Below, piece by piece: positions 7,740-14,983 of a stretch of DNA of 20,486 nucleotides. Source of the DNA: Candidatus Zixiibacteriota bacterium (lineage in GTDB: Bacteria; RBG-13-66-14; B26-G2; WVWN01); the NCBI GenBank assembly GCA_030613505.1, contig JAUWLW010000046.1, forward strand, positions 1-20,486, given 5' to 3'. The translations under genes were made by a program, and so were the position numbers. Within the stretch, counting starts at the first letter, position 1, and every line of letters starts with the position of its first letter. Under the pieces are notes generated by a model that saw only the letters and a list, made by a program, of their open reading frames with translations, ran no database searches and was not told where the DNA came from.

Positions 7740-8690
7740 ATGAAAAAGTTAATGTCCGGATTAGCGGTTGCCGCGGCGCTGACGGCGCTGGCGGCCATGT
7801 GCGCCTGGGGCGAGTGGGTGTACGAGGGGAAGTGGGGCCGCAGCGGCTCCGGGAACGGCGAGTTTACCTGGGTCACCGGTGTGGCGTTAGCGCCGAACGG
7901 TATCGTCTACGTAGCGGACACTAAGGCGCACCGAGTCCAATACTTCACGCTTACCGGGAGTTTCCTCGGCAAATGGGGTAAGGAAGGCTTTGGAAACGGC
8001 GAGTTCAGACAACCGTGTGGACTTGATGTCGCCGCTAACGGGTACGTTTATGTGCCGGACCTTTATAACCTCCGCATCCAATACTTTACGCCAAAAGGTA
8101 GTTTTCTAGGGAAATGGCGCTGCAACTATGTCCGTGCGGTTGACGTTGCCCCCAACGGTAATATTTACGCCGTCGTCGACGCAGGTATGATTCATTATTA
8201 TACGCCTTCGGGCTCCTTATTAGGTGAGTGGGGCCGCCACGGTTCCGGAAACGGCGAGTTTATCTATCCCAATGACGTTGCCGTTGCCGCTAACGGGAAC
8301 GTCTACGTCGCGGACTGGGGTAACGAACGGATCCAGTATTTTACCGCCGAAGGTAGTTTCCTCGGTAAATGGGGTTCGTTTGGCACCGGACCCGGGCAAT
8401 TCAACAAACCCGCCGGGGTAGACGTCGTTTCCGACGGCACGGTTTTCGTTGTCGAAGCCTTGGGTTGCCGCGTACAATACTTCACGCCTACGGGGAGTTT
8501 CCTCGGGGAATTCGGCTCGTACGGGCGAGGCAACGGCGAATTCAACTTTCCTTTATCGCTTGCGGTAACGCCGAACCAAAAACGCATTTACGTCTGCGAC
8601 ACGAGTAATTCTCGGATACAGTACTTCCGCTGGTCGCCGCCCGCCGTCTCCCCCGCATCCTTCGGCCGCGTGAAGGCGTTGTTCCGTTAG
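7740..8690 (+). CDS. Secreted NHL-repeat beta-propeller with SFGRVKALFR tail
   Basis: A 316-residue protein. The signal peptide is MKKLMSGLAVAAALTALAAMCA, followed by WGEWVYEGKWG, the same opening as the other NHL proteins. Six blades follow, with the third shortened (a CNYVRAVDVAPNGNIYAVVDAG blade lacking the usual GQF loop). It ends AVSPASFGRVKALFR-TAG, so Leu of the tail is Phe here. Codon use is more AT-rich in the middle blades than in the other paralogues. GAGGG lies upstream of the ATG. A palindromic element and a strong terminator follow, so this is probably the last gene of the 3238-8690 run. Confidence 0.88.
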   Translation: MKKLMSGLAVAAALTALAAMCAWGEWVYEGKWGRSGSGNGEFTWVTGVALAPNGIVYVADTKAHRVQYFTLTGSFLGKWGKEGFGNGEFRQPCGLDVAANGYVYVPDLYNLRIQYFTPKGSFLGKWRCNYVRAVDVAPNGNIYAVVDAGMIHYYTPSGSLLGEWGRHGSGNGEFIYPNDVAVAANGNVYVADWGNERIQYFTAEGSFLGKWGSFGTGPGQFNKPAGVDVVSDGTVFVVEALGCRVQYFTPTGSFLGEFGSYGRGNGEFNFPLSLAVTPNQKRIYVCDTSNSRIQYFRWSPPAVSPASFGRVKALFR

Positions 8691-8736
8691 ACAAGGGTAA
8701 GCCGCGGGCTAAAGCCCGTGGTTAACGCCCCTTGTC
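8690..8736 (+). repeat. Palindromic stem-loop element, copy 2
   Basis: GACAAGGG at 8690-8697 pairs with CCCTTGTC at 8729-8736; an inner stem CGCGGGC/GCCCGTG lies within 8702-8720, followed by GTTAACG. The outer stem and the GTTAACG block are shared with the element at 5684-5724. It begins at the last base of the upstream stop codon. Confidence 0.55.
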
Positions 8737-8751
8737 TCCTGATAAATATAC

Positions 8752-8778
8752 GGGCCGGCCTTCGCGTCGGCCCTTTTT
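8752..8778 (+). terminator. Rho-independent terminator after the NHL array
   Basis: GGGCCGGCC, TTCG, CGTCGGCCC, then TTTTT. The stem has 6-7 good pairs. Same hairpin family as 2067-2091. It separates the array from the GH130-GT4 unit. Confidence 0.75.
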
Positions 8779-8784
8779 AACCGT

Positions 8785-8813
8785 TTGATTTCACGGCCTT
8801 TATAGGATATATT
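8785..8813 (+). promoter_or_regulatory. Sigma70-type promoter for the GH130-GT4 genes
   Basis: TTGATT at 8785-8790 and TATATT at 8808-8813 with a 17-nt spacer, 41 nt before the ATG at 8855 and just after a terminator. Confidence 0.65.
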
Positions 8814-8854
8814 TACGAGGGCCGGGGCGGACGTCGCCCGGCCAGGAGGCCGCA

Positions 8855-9811
8855 ATGACGGACGCCGAAAAAGGCCGCGAGTTCACCGCCGACGTTCTCT
8901 TCCAACGCTACGAGAAGAACCCGGTACTCACCGCGGAGAATTGGCCCTACCGGGCCCACGCCGTCTTCAACCCGGGCGCCGCCCTCGTCGACGGCGAGAC
9001 GCTATTGCTGGTGCGGGTGGAGGACCTGCGCGGCTTCTCCCACCTCGCCGTCGCCCGCAGCGCCGACGGCAAGACGAAGTGGCGGGTGGACGCGGAGCCG
9101 GCGCTGGTCGCCGACCCGGCCTACGACGAGCAGCACTACGGCGTCGAGGACCCGCGCGTCGTGTGGCTCGAGCCGCTGGGCGAGTACGCCGTGGCGTACA
9201 CCTCGTTCATCCGCGACGAGACCGTGGTCTCGCTCGCCACCACCGCCGACTTCAAGACCTTCACGCGCTACGGCCGCCTGCTGCCGCCGGAGGACAAGGA
9301 CGCGTCGCTTTTTCCGCGCAAGATAAACGGCCGCTTCGCGCTCATCCACCGCCCCATCATCCGCGGCGAAGCCCACATGTGGATATCGTTCTCGCCCGAC
9401 CTGGAGTACTGGGGCGACCATCGCCTGCTGTTGACGACGAGGCCGGCCTCGTGGGACCTCCACCGCGTAGGCCTGGGGCCGCCGCCGCTCGAGACGCCCG
9501 AGGGATGGTTCGTCATCTACCACGGCGTGCGGCGCACGGCTTCCGGCAGCTTGTACCGCACCGGCCTGGCGCTGCTCGACCTCGACGAGCCGTGGCGCGT
9601 CGTCCGCCGCAGCGAGGACTGGGTCTTCGGGCCCCACACCTACTACGAGATGATCGGCGATGTCCCGGGGGTGGTCTTCCCGTGCGGCACCGTGCTGGAC
9701 GAGGAGACGCGCGAGCTCCGCGTCTACTACGGCGCCGCGGACACGGTGGTGGCGCTGGCCACCGCCGATTTCGACGACGTGCTGAGCTACCTCCTGAGCT
9801 GCAAGGTTTAG
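8855..9811 (+). CDS. Glycoside hydrolase/phosphorylase family GH130
   Basis: A 318-residue cytoplasmic protein (no signal peptide), the usual size for GH130. Motifs in order: NPV near residue 22, FNPGAA near 38-43, LLLVRVE, the family signature EDPR at residues 98-101 (the Asp is the expected proton donor in GH130), KDASLFP near 148-154, HRP at 165-167, GLGPPPLET, YRTGLALLDL, and VVFPCG followed by VYYGAADT at the end. Characterised GH130 enzymes are phosphorylases, or in some groups hydrolases, acting on beta-mannosides such as Man-beta-1,4-Glc and mannan oligosaccharides; the exact substrate here is not decidable. It has its own promoter and AGGAGG site. The GT4 gene follows after 18 nt, an association that suggests a shared glycan pathway. 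Confidence 0.88.
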   Translation: MTDAEKGREFTADVLFQRYEKNPVLTAENWPYRAHAVFNPGAALVDGETLLLVRVEDLRGFSHLAVARSADGKTKWRVDAEPALVADPAYDEQHYGVEDPRVVWLEPLGEYAVAYTSFIRDETVVSLATTADFKTFTRYGRLLPPEDKDASLFPRKINGRFALIHRPIIRGEAHMWISFSPDLEYWGDHRLLLTTRPASWDLHRVGLGPPPLETPEGWFVIYHGVRRTASGSLYRTGLALLDLDEPWRVVRRSEDWVFGPHTYYEMIGDVPGVVFPCGTVLDEETRELRVYYGAADTVVALATADFDDVLSYLLSCKV

Positions 9812-9829
9812 GTTAACGCCGGGGGGCTT

Positions 9830-11014
9830 ATGACTTCTTCTCCGGGGTTGTACATAGTATCGACGTACCCGCCCCGTCTCTGCGGCCTGGCGACCTTCGC
9901 CTACGATTTGGCGTCCGCGCTGGCGAAGGGGCGGAGCGAGAAGCTGGGCGCGGGCGGCAGCGTCGCGGTCGTCGCCATGAGCGAGCGGCGGCGGCGCCAG
10001 CCTTACGGGCCTGAAGTACGCGCCGTCGTCCGCGCCTCGAGGCTCGAAGACTACGCCGCCGCGGCGGAGGTGGTCAACAACTCGGCCGCGGCCGTCGTCT
10101 CGCTCCAGCACGAGTACGGCATCTTCGGCGGCCGCGCCGGCCGCCACGTCCTTCACTTCCTGGAGCGACTCCAAAAGCCCGTCGTCACCACCCTTCACAC
10201 CGTCCCGGCCGAGCCGAAGCCCGACCAGCGCGGAATACTGCGAGCGGTGTGCGCCGCGTCGGCCGCGTTGGCGGTGCACGCCCAAAAGGCGGCCGAGTTC
10301 CTGACGGACCGCTACCGCGTGCGCGAGGACAAAGTCCACGTCATACACCACGGCACGCCCGACGTCCCGTTCGGCGGCTCGGCGCCGTTCAAGAAGACGG
10401 TGGGCGCGGCGGGGCGGCAGGTCCTGTTAACCTTCGGCTTTATCACCCCCCGCAAGGGCCTCCAATTCGCGGTGCGCGCCATGGCCGACGTCCTGCCGCA
10501 GTTCCCCGACTCGCTGTACATAATCCTGGGCGCCACTCACCCTACGATAAGAAAACGCTACGGCGAGGCGTACCGCAACTCGCTGCAGCGCGCCGTCGAC
10601 CGGCTGGGCTTGCGCGACCACGTCCGCTTCGTCAACCGCTACGTCTCACAGGACGAGCTGGTGACGTACCTACGGGCAGCGGACGTTTACGTAACGCCGT
10701 ATCTGAACGAGGACCAGATATCCTCCGGGACGCTGGCGTACGCCGTGGCGTGCGGCAAGGCCGTGATCTCGACGCCGTACTGGTACGCCCAGGAGCTGTT
10801 GGACGACGACCGGGGCATCCTGGTCCCCTTCCGCGACACGAAGTCGCTGGCCTTCTGGGTGAGCGAGCTGCTGGCCTACGACGACGCCCGGGCGTTCCTC
10901 GCGCGGCGGGCGTACGACTACGGCCGGCGGATGACGTGGACCCGCTCCGCGGCGGCGTACGAGGAGCTGTTCCGCGACGTCGCCGGCCGTAAGCCGCGTG
11001 AAGGCGTTGTTTAA
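9830..11014 (+). CDS. Glycosyltransferase family 4 (GT-B fold)
   Basis: A 394-residue protein. The N-terminal Rossmann-like half opens YIVSTYPPRLCGLATFAYDLASAL (glycine-rich acceptor-side loop). A central strand LLTFGFITPRKGLQ contains the Lys-Gly seen in GT4 enzymes, followed by ILGATHP and a C-terminal donor site region EDQISSGTLAYAVACGKAVIST then ELLDDDRGILVPF. This is a nucleotide-sugar-dependent, retaining transferase by family. The glycan made is unknown, but pairing with GH130 points to a mannose-containing one (inference). The last five codons overlap, in a different frame, the DNA that encodes the SLGRVKALF tail elsewhere; see 10993-11054. The natural C-terminus may therefore have been altered. 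Confidence 0.87.
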   Translation: MTSSPGLYIVSTYPPRLCGLATFAYDLASALAKGRSEKLGAGGSVAVVAMSERRRRQPYGPEVRAVVRASRLEDYAAAAEVVNNSAAAVVSLQHEYGIFGGRAGRHVLHFLERLQKPVVTTLHTVPAEPKPDQRGILRAVCAASAALAVHAQKAAEFLTDRYRVREDKVHVIHHGTPDVPFGGSAPFKKTVGAAGRQVLLTFGFITPRKGLQFAVRAMADVLPQFPDSLYIILGATHPTIRKRYGEAYRNSLQRAVDRLGLRDHVRFVNRYVSQDELVTYLRAADVYVTPYLNEDQISSGTLAYAVACGKAVISTPYWYAQELLDDDRGILVPFRDTKSLAFWVSELLAYDDARAFLARRAYDYGRRMTWTRSAAAYEELFRDVAGRKPREGVV

Positions 11015-11054
11015 AAAGGAGGTTAAGAGATGAAGAGGGTTTTAATTATCGCGG
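10993..11054 (+). repeat. 62-nt direct repeat of 4654-4715 (tail, ribosome site and signal-peptide start)
   Basis: This stretch matches 4654-4715 at 59 of 62 positions. In 4654-4715 it encodes the end of the tail (GRVKALFK), TAG, the ribosome site and the start of a signal peptide. Here the TAG has become AAG (11016-11018) and the upstream coding frame is that of the GT4 gene. Read in the old frame it still gives SPAVSRVKALFK. The old stop position is exactly 11 nt before the ATG at 11030. Confidence 0.8.
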
Positions 11055-11617
11055 TGGCGGCAGCGCTGGCCGTTGCGGCGGCAGAGGCCAAGGATTACGT
11101 CAACGAAGGGTTCGAGGCTACGTTTCCGCCGCGTGGTTGGACGACGAAGTACGAAGGCGAAGGCGACGCTAACTGGAAAAAAGCCGGCGGCGGGCCCTGG
11201 GGAAGTTACGCCTACGGGACGGCCTCGAGTAGCGAAAAGGGGCTTGCACGAGCCACGTTAATGTCTTACGAGTTCGACCTTAAGCCTAATACCACGGTCT
11301 ATTACCGTTTCGATTACCGCTGGGGGGATAACGGCCATTCCAGCGCGGAAGCCGATTTTTACATCACGTACGTCGGGGCGCCGTACGGGAACTTGGTATA
11401 CCGGAAGCTCCCGCTCGCCTGGGAATGGGAATTTTACGGCGGCGCGGCCGTCAACGACCGTGCGGCCCGCGTAAAAGCCTGCTGGCGCGTATGGACTATT
11501 AACTATTGGCGTTACCATAACGCTTACCTGGCCCTCGACAGAGTAATTATCACGGCTGAGGCGAACCCGGCCGTTTTCCCCGAATCGCTCGGTAAGGTTA
11601 AGGCGTTGTTTAGGTAG
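11030..11617 (+). CDS. Secreted beta-sandwich protein (choice-of-anchor/cleaved-adhesin-like) with SLGKVKALFR tail
   Basis: A 195-residue protein. The signal peptide is MKRVLIIAVAAALAVAAAEA, close to that of 4691. The mature start YVNEGFEATFPPRGWTT fits the GFE...PPGW opening of MAM-like, choice-of-anchor J or cleaved-adhesin domains. It is followed by Trp/Tyr-rich strands and a closing LALDRVIITAE strand. These domains are secreted binding modules, often in adhesins; the ligand is unknown. It ends AVFPESLGKVKALFR-TAG (Lys for Arg in the tail). The TAG is fused to the next ribosome site (TAGGAGG), 11 nt before the next ATG. Confidence 0.82.
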   Translation: MKRVLIIAVAAALAVAAAEAKDYVNEGFEATFPPRGWTTKYEGEGDANWKKAGGGPWGSYAYGTASSSEKGLARATLMSYEFDLKPNTTVYYRFDYRWGDNGHSSAEADFYITYVGAPYGNLVYRKLPLAWEWEFYGGAAVNDRAARVKACWRVWTINYWRYHNAYLALDRVIITAEANPAVFPESLGKVKALFR

Positions 11618-11628
11618 GAGGTATAAAG

Positions 11629-12123
11629 ATGAAAACGGTATTGATCTTCGTCGGCCTGGCGTTAGTAGCGGCGTCGGTAGGTGCCCGGGAGGTAGTGTTG
11701 TCGGAGGACTTCGAGAAGGTCGGGTGTTTATACCGGTGGAATTTCGGGCCGACGGAGAACTGGCAGTGGAAATACGAGGTGCTCAACTGGTATATGAAGT
11801 TCGAGGGCGAGGGCGGAGGCTGGGGCCGGTCGTTGAAAGCCGTACCGGTGAGGTGGGGCGAGACGTACAAGATCGAACTTTACTACCGTTACGGCGGCGC
11901 GACGGTATCCTGGGGCAACCAACGCAAGGGTCTCCCTCGCGCCGGCAGTGAGTGGACGGCGGCGGCGTTCGCGGTAGTTATGCCGGGCGGAGGCAGCGCC
12001 CATTTCCACGTCGCCGTCCCGGCCACGACCAAAAAGTTCGACTTCGACGACGTGCGCGTCACCCGTTGCGGCGTCCCCGTCGCGCCCGCCTCCCTCGGCC
12101 GCGTGAAGGCGTTGTTCCGGTAG
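11629..12123 (+). CDS. Small secreted jelly-roll-like protein with SLGRVKALFR tail (paralogue of 4185-4679)
   Basis: A 164-residue protein with a signal peptide to about residue 19, then EVVLSEDFEKVG..YRW, a Trp-rich core shared with the 4185 paralogue (WQWKY.VLNWYMKFEGEGGG), and the ending FDFDDVRVTRCGVPVAPASLGRVKALFR. The ungapped match to its paralogue over the full length shows duplication of the whole gene. Divergence is greatest around residues 37-48 and 65-70, possible loops. No catalytic motif is seen. It closes the second part of the array; a terminator lies at 12205. Confidence 0.82.
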   Translation: MKTVLIFVGLALVAASVGAREVVLSEDFEKVGCLYRWNFGPTENWQWKYEVLNWYMKFEGEGGGWGRSLKAVPVRWGETYKIELYYRYGGATVSWGNQRKGLPRAGSEWTAAAFAVVMPGGGSAHFHVAVPATTKKFDFDDVRVTRCGVPVAPASLGRVKALFR

Positions 12124-12204
12124 CGCCGGGCGGCTGTGCGCCCCCACTTCGGCAGAGACCCCCGCGGCTCACTTTATATTGCTAAATAGCCATTTTTGCT
12201 AATA

Positions 12205-12228
12205 ACCGCCTTACTTGGCGGCATTTTT
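12205..12228 (+). terminator. Rho-independent terminator
   Basis: CCGCC, a 6-nt loop, GGCGG, then CATTTTTATT. It follows the gene ending at 12123 within an AT-rich gap (12124-12290) that has no convincing ORF. Confidence 0.65.
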
Positions 12229-12291
12229 ATTGCTTACGTGCTAATTTGTCTAGATAATTAGCGGGCGCGGCAACAAAAATGAGTCGCCGAT

Positions 12292-12320
12292 TTGCATTCG
12301 CCTCCAGAATCCGCTATAGT
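12292..12320 (+). promoter_or_regulatory. Sigma70-type promoter for the 12366 gene
   Basis: TTGCAT at 12292-12297 and TATAGT at 12315-12320 with a 17-nt spacer, 45 nt upstream of the ATG at 12366. Its position inside the longer reading frame supports the downstream start. Confidence 0.65.
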
Positions 12321-12365
12321 TTAAGGGCGCGCCGGCGTTCCGGCGGCGGGAAGGTAAAGGTCAAT

Positions 12366-13289
12366 ATGAAAGGGTCCGCTTTTATAATAGCGTCTTTATC
12401 GTTAGCGTTGGCGGGAGCGGCGGCGGCCCAACATTACTACTGCGACGGTAAGTGGGGCTCGCTCGGCTCGAGCGAGGGCACGTTCCGCGACCCCTCGGGC
12501 GTCGCGGTGGCGCCGAGCGGCGACGTCTACGTCGCGGACCGCTACAATAACCGCATCCAACGCTTCGCCTCGAGCGGCGAGTTCCTGAGCTGTTGGGGCT
12601 CGGCCGGCAAGGGCGACGGCTACTTTATGAGCCCGCGGGCGGTGGCGGCGGGCCCGGGCGGCGACGTCTACGTCGCCGACGTCTTCAACCACCGCATCCA
12701 GCGCTTCGACGCGAGCGGCTCGTTCGTGCGCGCCTGGGGCAAGAGGGGACCCCGGGAGGGCGAGCTCGGCTGCCCGCGCGGCGTCGCGGTGGCGCCGGGC
12801 GGCGACGTCTACGTGGCCGATACCGACAACAACCGCGTCCAGTACTTCTCGCTCAAGGGGAAGTTCCGCGGCGGCTGGGGCAAGTACGGCGACGGCAAGG
12901 GGAAGTTCAAAGCGCCGTGGGGCGTCGCGGTAGCGCCCGACGGGACCGTCTACGTCGCCGACACCGAGAACAACCGCGTACAGTACTTCTCGCCCGAGGG
13001 TAAATTCCGCGGCAAGTGGGGCGAGGAGGGTTCCGAGGACGGCGAGTTCCGCAACCCGATGGACGTGGCGGTCGACGCCGACGGGACCGTATACGTAGCC
13101 GACGCCGACAACGACCGCGTCCAGTACTTCACGCCCGAAGGCGAGTTCCTGGGCAAGTGGGGGACGTACGGCTTCGGCGAGGGGGAGTTCAACAACCCGG
13201 CGGCGCTGGCGGTGTCGCCGGACGGAAAGGTCTACGTCGTGGAGTGCAACGGCGCGCGCGTCCAGCGCTTCGTCGCCCGGGCGCATTAG
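12366..13289 (+). CDS. Secreted NHL-repeat beta-propeller without the tail
   Basis: A 307-residue protein. I chose the ATG at 12366 because it gives a clean signal peptide (MKGSAFIIASLSLALAGAAAA) and lies after a promoter; the frame opens at 12279 but the extra 29 residues are Arg-rich and implausible. Six NHL blades follow (GEF..P.GVAVAPGGDVYVAD..NNRVQYF...GKFRGKWG), with more Glu/Asp and fewer Asn than in the other paralogues. It ends VQRFVARAH and lacks both the proline linker and the SLGRVKALF tail. It is transcribed alone, with its own promoter and terminator. Confidence 0.88.
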   Translation: MKGSAFIIASLSLALAGAAAAQHYYCDGKWGSLGSSEGTFRDPSGVAVAPSGDVYVADRYNNRIQRFASSGEFLSCWGSAGKGDGYFMSPRAVAAGPGGDVYVADVFNHRIQRFDASGSFVRAWGKRGPREGELGCPRGVAVAPGGDVYVADTDNNRVQYFSLKGKFRGGWGKYGDGKGKFKAPWGVAVAPDGTVYVADTENNRVQYFSPEGKFRGKWGEEGSEDGEFRNPMDVAVDADGTVYVADADNDRVQYFTPEGEFLGKWGTYGFGEGEFNNPAALAVSPDGKVYVVECNGARVQRFVARAH

Positions 13290-13314
13290 GGCGCGGCACG
13301 ACGAATGAAAAATA

Positions 13315-13340
13315 AAGGCGGCCTTACAAGCCGCCTTCTT
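13315..13340 (+). terminator. Rho-independent terminator
   Basis: AAGGCGGC, CTTACAA loop, GCCGCCTT, then CTTA: an 8-bp perfect stem 25 nt after the stop at 13289. The T-run is short, but the A-rich flank would also let it work on the other strand for the R-M genes. Confidence 0.65.
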
Positions 13341-13373
13341 ACTAATTATAACGAAAAACCTTAAGAGGTTATT

Positions 13374-13409
13374 ATGAAAACTAAATTGCCGGTTTTAGGG
13401 TTTAATTAA
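13374..13409 (+). CDS. Tiny ORF, possible decayed gene start
   Basis: ATG at 13374 with an AAGAGG six nt upstream encodes MKTKLPVLGFN and stops at TAA within the motif TTTAATTAAC. The residues look like the first third of a signal peptide, so this may be the 5' end of a gene cut by whatever brought the R-M pair. It could also be chance. The rest of 13341-13462 holds nothing I recognise. Confidence 0.25.
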   Translation: MKTKLPVLGFN

Positions 13410-13462
13410 CTATTTCCGAGGAAGCAAAGGTGTTTGAGCGAAAGCCGGCGGTAGGGCCCATA

Positions 13463-14983
13463 TTACACTAAAACCTCGGTAGACGAAGACGAGCGGCCAC
13501 GTACCCAAATGTGTTTATTACTATCGTAAGCCCACCCCTGCTTCTTTATCATGTCTGCGAAATCCTGTTTATTGATACTCAATGCGCTTATGGCGCCCTT
13601 TTCCCAAGCCTCCACCACTAATTTGTTGAGCAGGTATTCCCCGTATATTCGACCAGTTTTCGCATCGTCAAGAATGCTGGCAATAGTAGCTTCGACATCG
13701 AACTTATCCGTTCGCCTAATCATAACCGCTTTGCCGGTCGCAAAGAACGTTAGTATCAACTCACCAGCAAGTACTGCCTTTTTGCCCTTTTTCTTGTGCA
13801 TTGACCAAATGGGGTCGCCTATTTGCGATATCGCTGCTCGGAGCTCCATTCCAGATTCGGATGCCGCCATAAGAATCGCTTCAAAGTACTTCGTCTGCCA
13901 ATGCTGGAATACTACCGAAAACCATCTTTCGGGTTTCAACATTCTCGCGCAAGCTTTGATAGAGTTCCCAAGCCGTTGTATGTATTCTTCCTCGCTGTGT
14001 TTAACGTCCCCACCTACTATTAACTCTTTCTCTTTCGCTTTCTGACTAGGCATTCGTCCTAGCCATCCATTCCACAAGGTAGATAGGTCAAGATATGCTA
14101 TGTGCGCTCCGTATGGAGGGTCTGTATATATGTAATCGATTTGGCTTTTAAAAATATCGCCAATTTCCTCAATATCCTTCTCGTAGGCGAAAAACTCCCC
14201 TTCCCATCCTCCGGTCCTCTCTTTTAACTCAATTGCGGAATCTATCTCTTTCTTGGCCTCGATTATATTCGTTGCTCTTTCAAAAAACGTAGGCCAAGCT
14301 GGTAGTATAACGGGGGTTTTCGCCACCTTATAACGATATATACTGAATAAACTTGAACCACCCCTCGACGCCCGGCGTCCTTCGGCAGATAGAAATGTCT
14401 TATTAAGTTTTGTTAGTGTTGCCGACCACGCGAGCAATAGGCCGCCTCGAATATAGTCGCTTTGAATTGCATCAATTGCCTCCTTCAGGACTCCAAGTGC
14501 TATAATTTGTTGCGGCAGGAATAATTCAAAGTATGCACCTACATCAGAATTTTTAGGAAGGGGAAGATTAGGTGGTAGTTCTAACTTCTGCTCCCATTTA
14601 CGGAGGGAAGTTTCATCTGCTGTTTCTATCTGTTCTATGGTGGGTCGACATCTTTCCTCCAATTCAGATAGGGCTGAAATATATTCTGAGGTAGTGCCAC
14701 GATGCAAATCTACGATACCTTGGGCAATGAAGTTCGCGAGAGGGTTTATGTCGTTCTGGATACCTACGCGGTTTTCAAGATAGGCCTCTATAGCCGTAAC
14801 GCCAGAACCTCCGAAAGGGTCCATCACCTTGTCGCCCTCTCTCGAATAGTGAAGAATGTACTTCTTTACGACATTGTACGGACGTCTAGTGAAATAGGGA
14901 TGAACCCCGTAATGACGCTTCGCGCTTTGGCGTTCTGCGCGAACGGGCGAATCAATAGGGGTTATATACTTATAATCGGTCAT
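13463..14983 (-). CDS. DNA amino-methyltransferase (N6-adenine or N4-cytosine), DUF1156/COG1743-like
   Basis: A 506-residue protein. The AdoMet-binding motif I is early (MDPFGGSG, residues 54-61, then a NDINPLA at 78-84) and the catalytic motif IV is late (YTDPPYG, residues 287-292). The order I then IV, with about 225 residues between, places the likely target-recognition region in the middle. The stretch DPPYGAHIAYLDLSTLWNGWLG resembles DUF1156-type methylases (DPPYYDN..YADLSDF...WL). It methylates an exocyclic amino group in DNA; sequence specificity is unknown. The ATG overlaps the stop of the upstream restriction-enzyme-like gene by ATGA, so the two form an operon. Its codon use is AT-richer than that of its neighbours, which points to transfer. 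Confidence 0.85.
   Translation of the reverse strand: MTDYKYITPIDSPVRAERQSAKRHYGVHPYFTRRPYNVVKKYILHYSREGDKVMDPFGGSGVTAIEAYLENRVGIQNDINPLANFIAQGIVDLHRGTTSEYISALSELEERCRPTIEQIETADETSLRKWEQKLELPPNLPLPKNSDVGAYFELFLPQQIIALGVLKEAIDAIQSDYIRGGLLLAWSATLTKLNKTFLSAEGRRASRGGSSLFSIYRYKVAKTPVILPAWPTFFERATNIIEAKKEIDSAIELKERTGGWEGEFFAYEKDIEEIGDIFKSQIDYIYTDPPYGAHIAYLDLSTLWNGWLGRMPSQKAKEKELIVGGDVKHSEEEYIQRLGNSIKACARMLKPERWFSVVFQHWQTKYFEAILMAASESGMELRAAISQIGDPIWSMHKKKGKKAVLAGELILTFFATGKAVMIRRTDKFDVEATIASILDDAKTGRIYGEYLLNKLVVEAWEKGAISALSINKQDFADMIKKQGWAYDSNKHIWVRGRSSSSTEVLV

Noticed and set aside
9002-10351. A 449-codon minus-strand ORF across the GH130 and GT4 genes.
   Set aside because: Its composition is that of an antisense shadow of GC-rich coding DNA, and it overlaps two clearly recognised families.
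2166-12123. The tail as an LPXTG or PEP-CTERM type sorting signal.
   Set aside because: There is no LPxTG, no PEP motif and no hydrophobic segment before the basic end.
12279-12365. An upstream ATG extending the 12366 NHL protein by 29 residues.
   Set aside because: The extension is Arg-rich, overlaps a 17-nt-spaced promoter, and would bury the signal peptide.
2740-13315. Long alternative-frame ORFs across the NHL genes on both strands.
   Set aside because: They mirror the blade repeats in the wrong frame, are Arg/Gly/Ala- or Val/Asp-rich, lack ribosome sites and signal peptides, and are shadows of the propeller genes.
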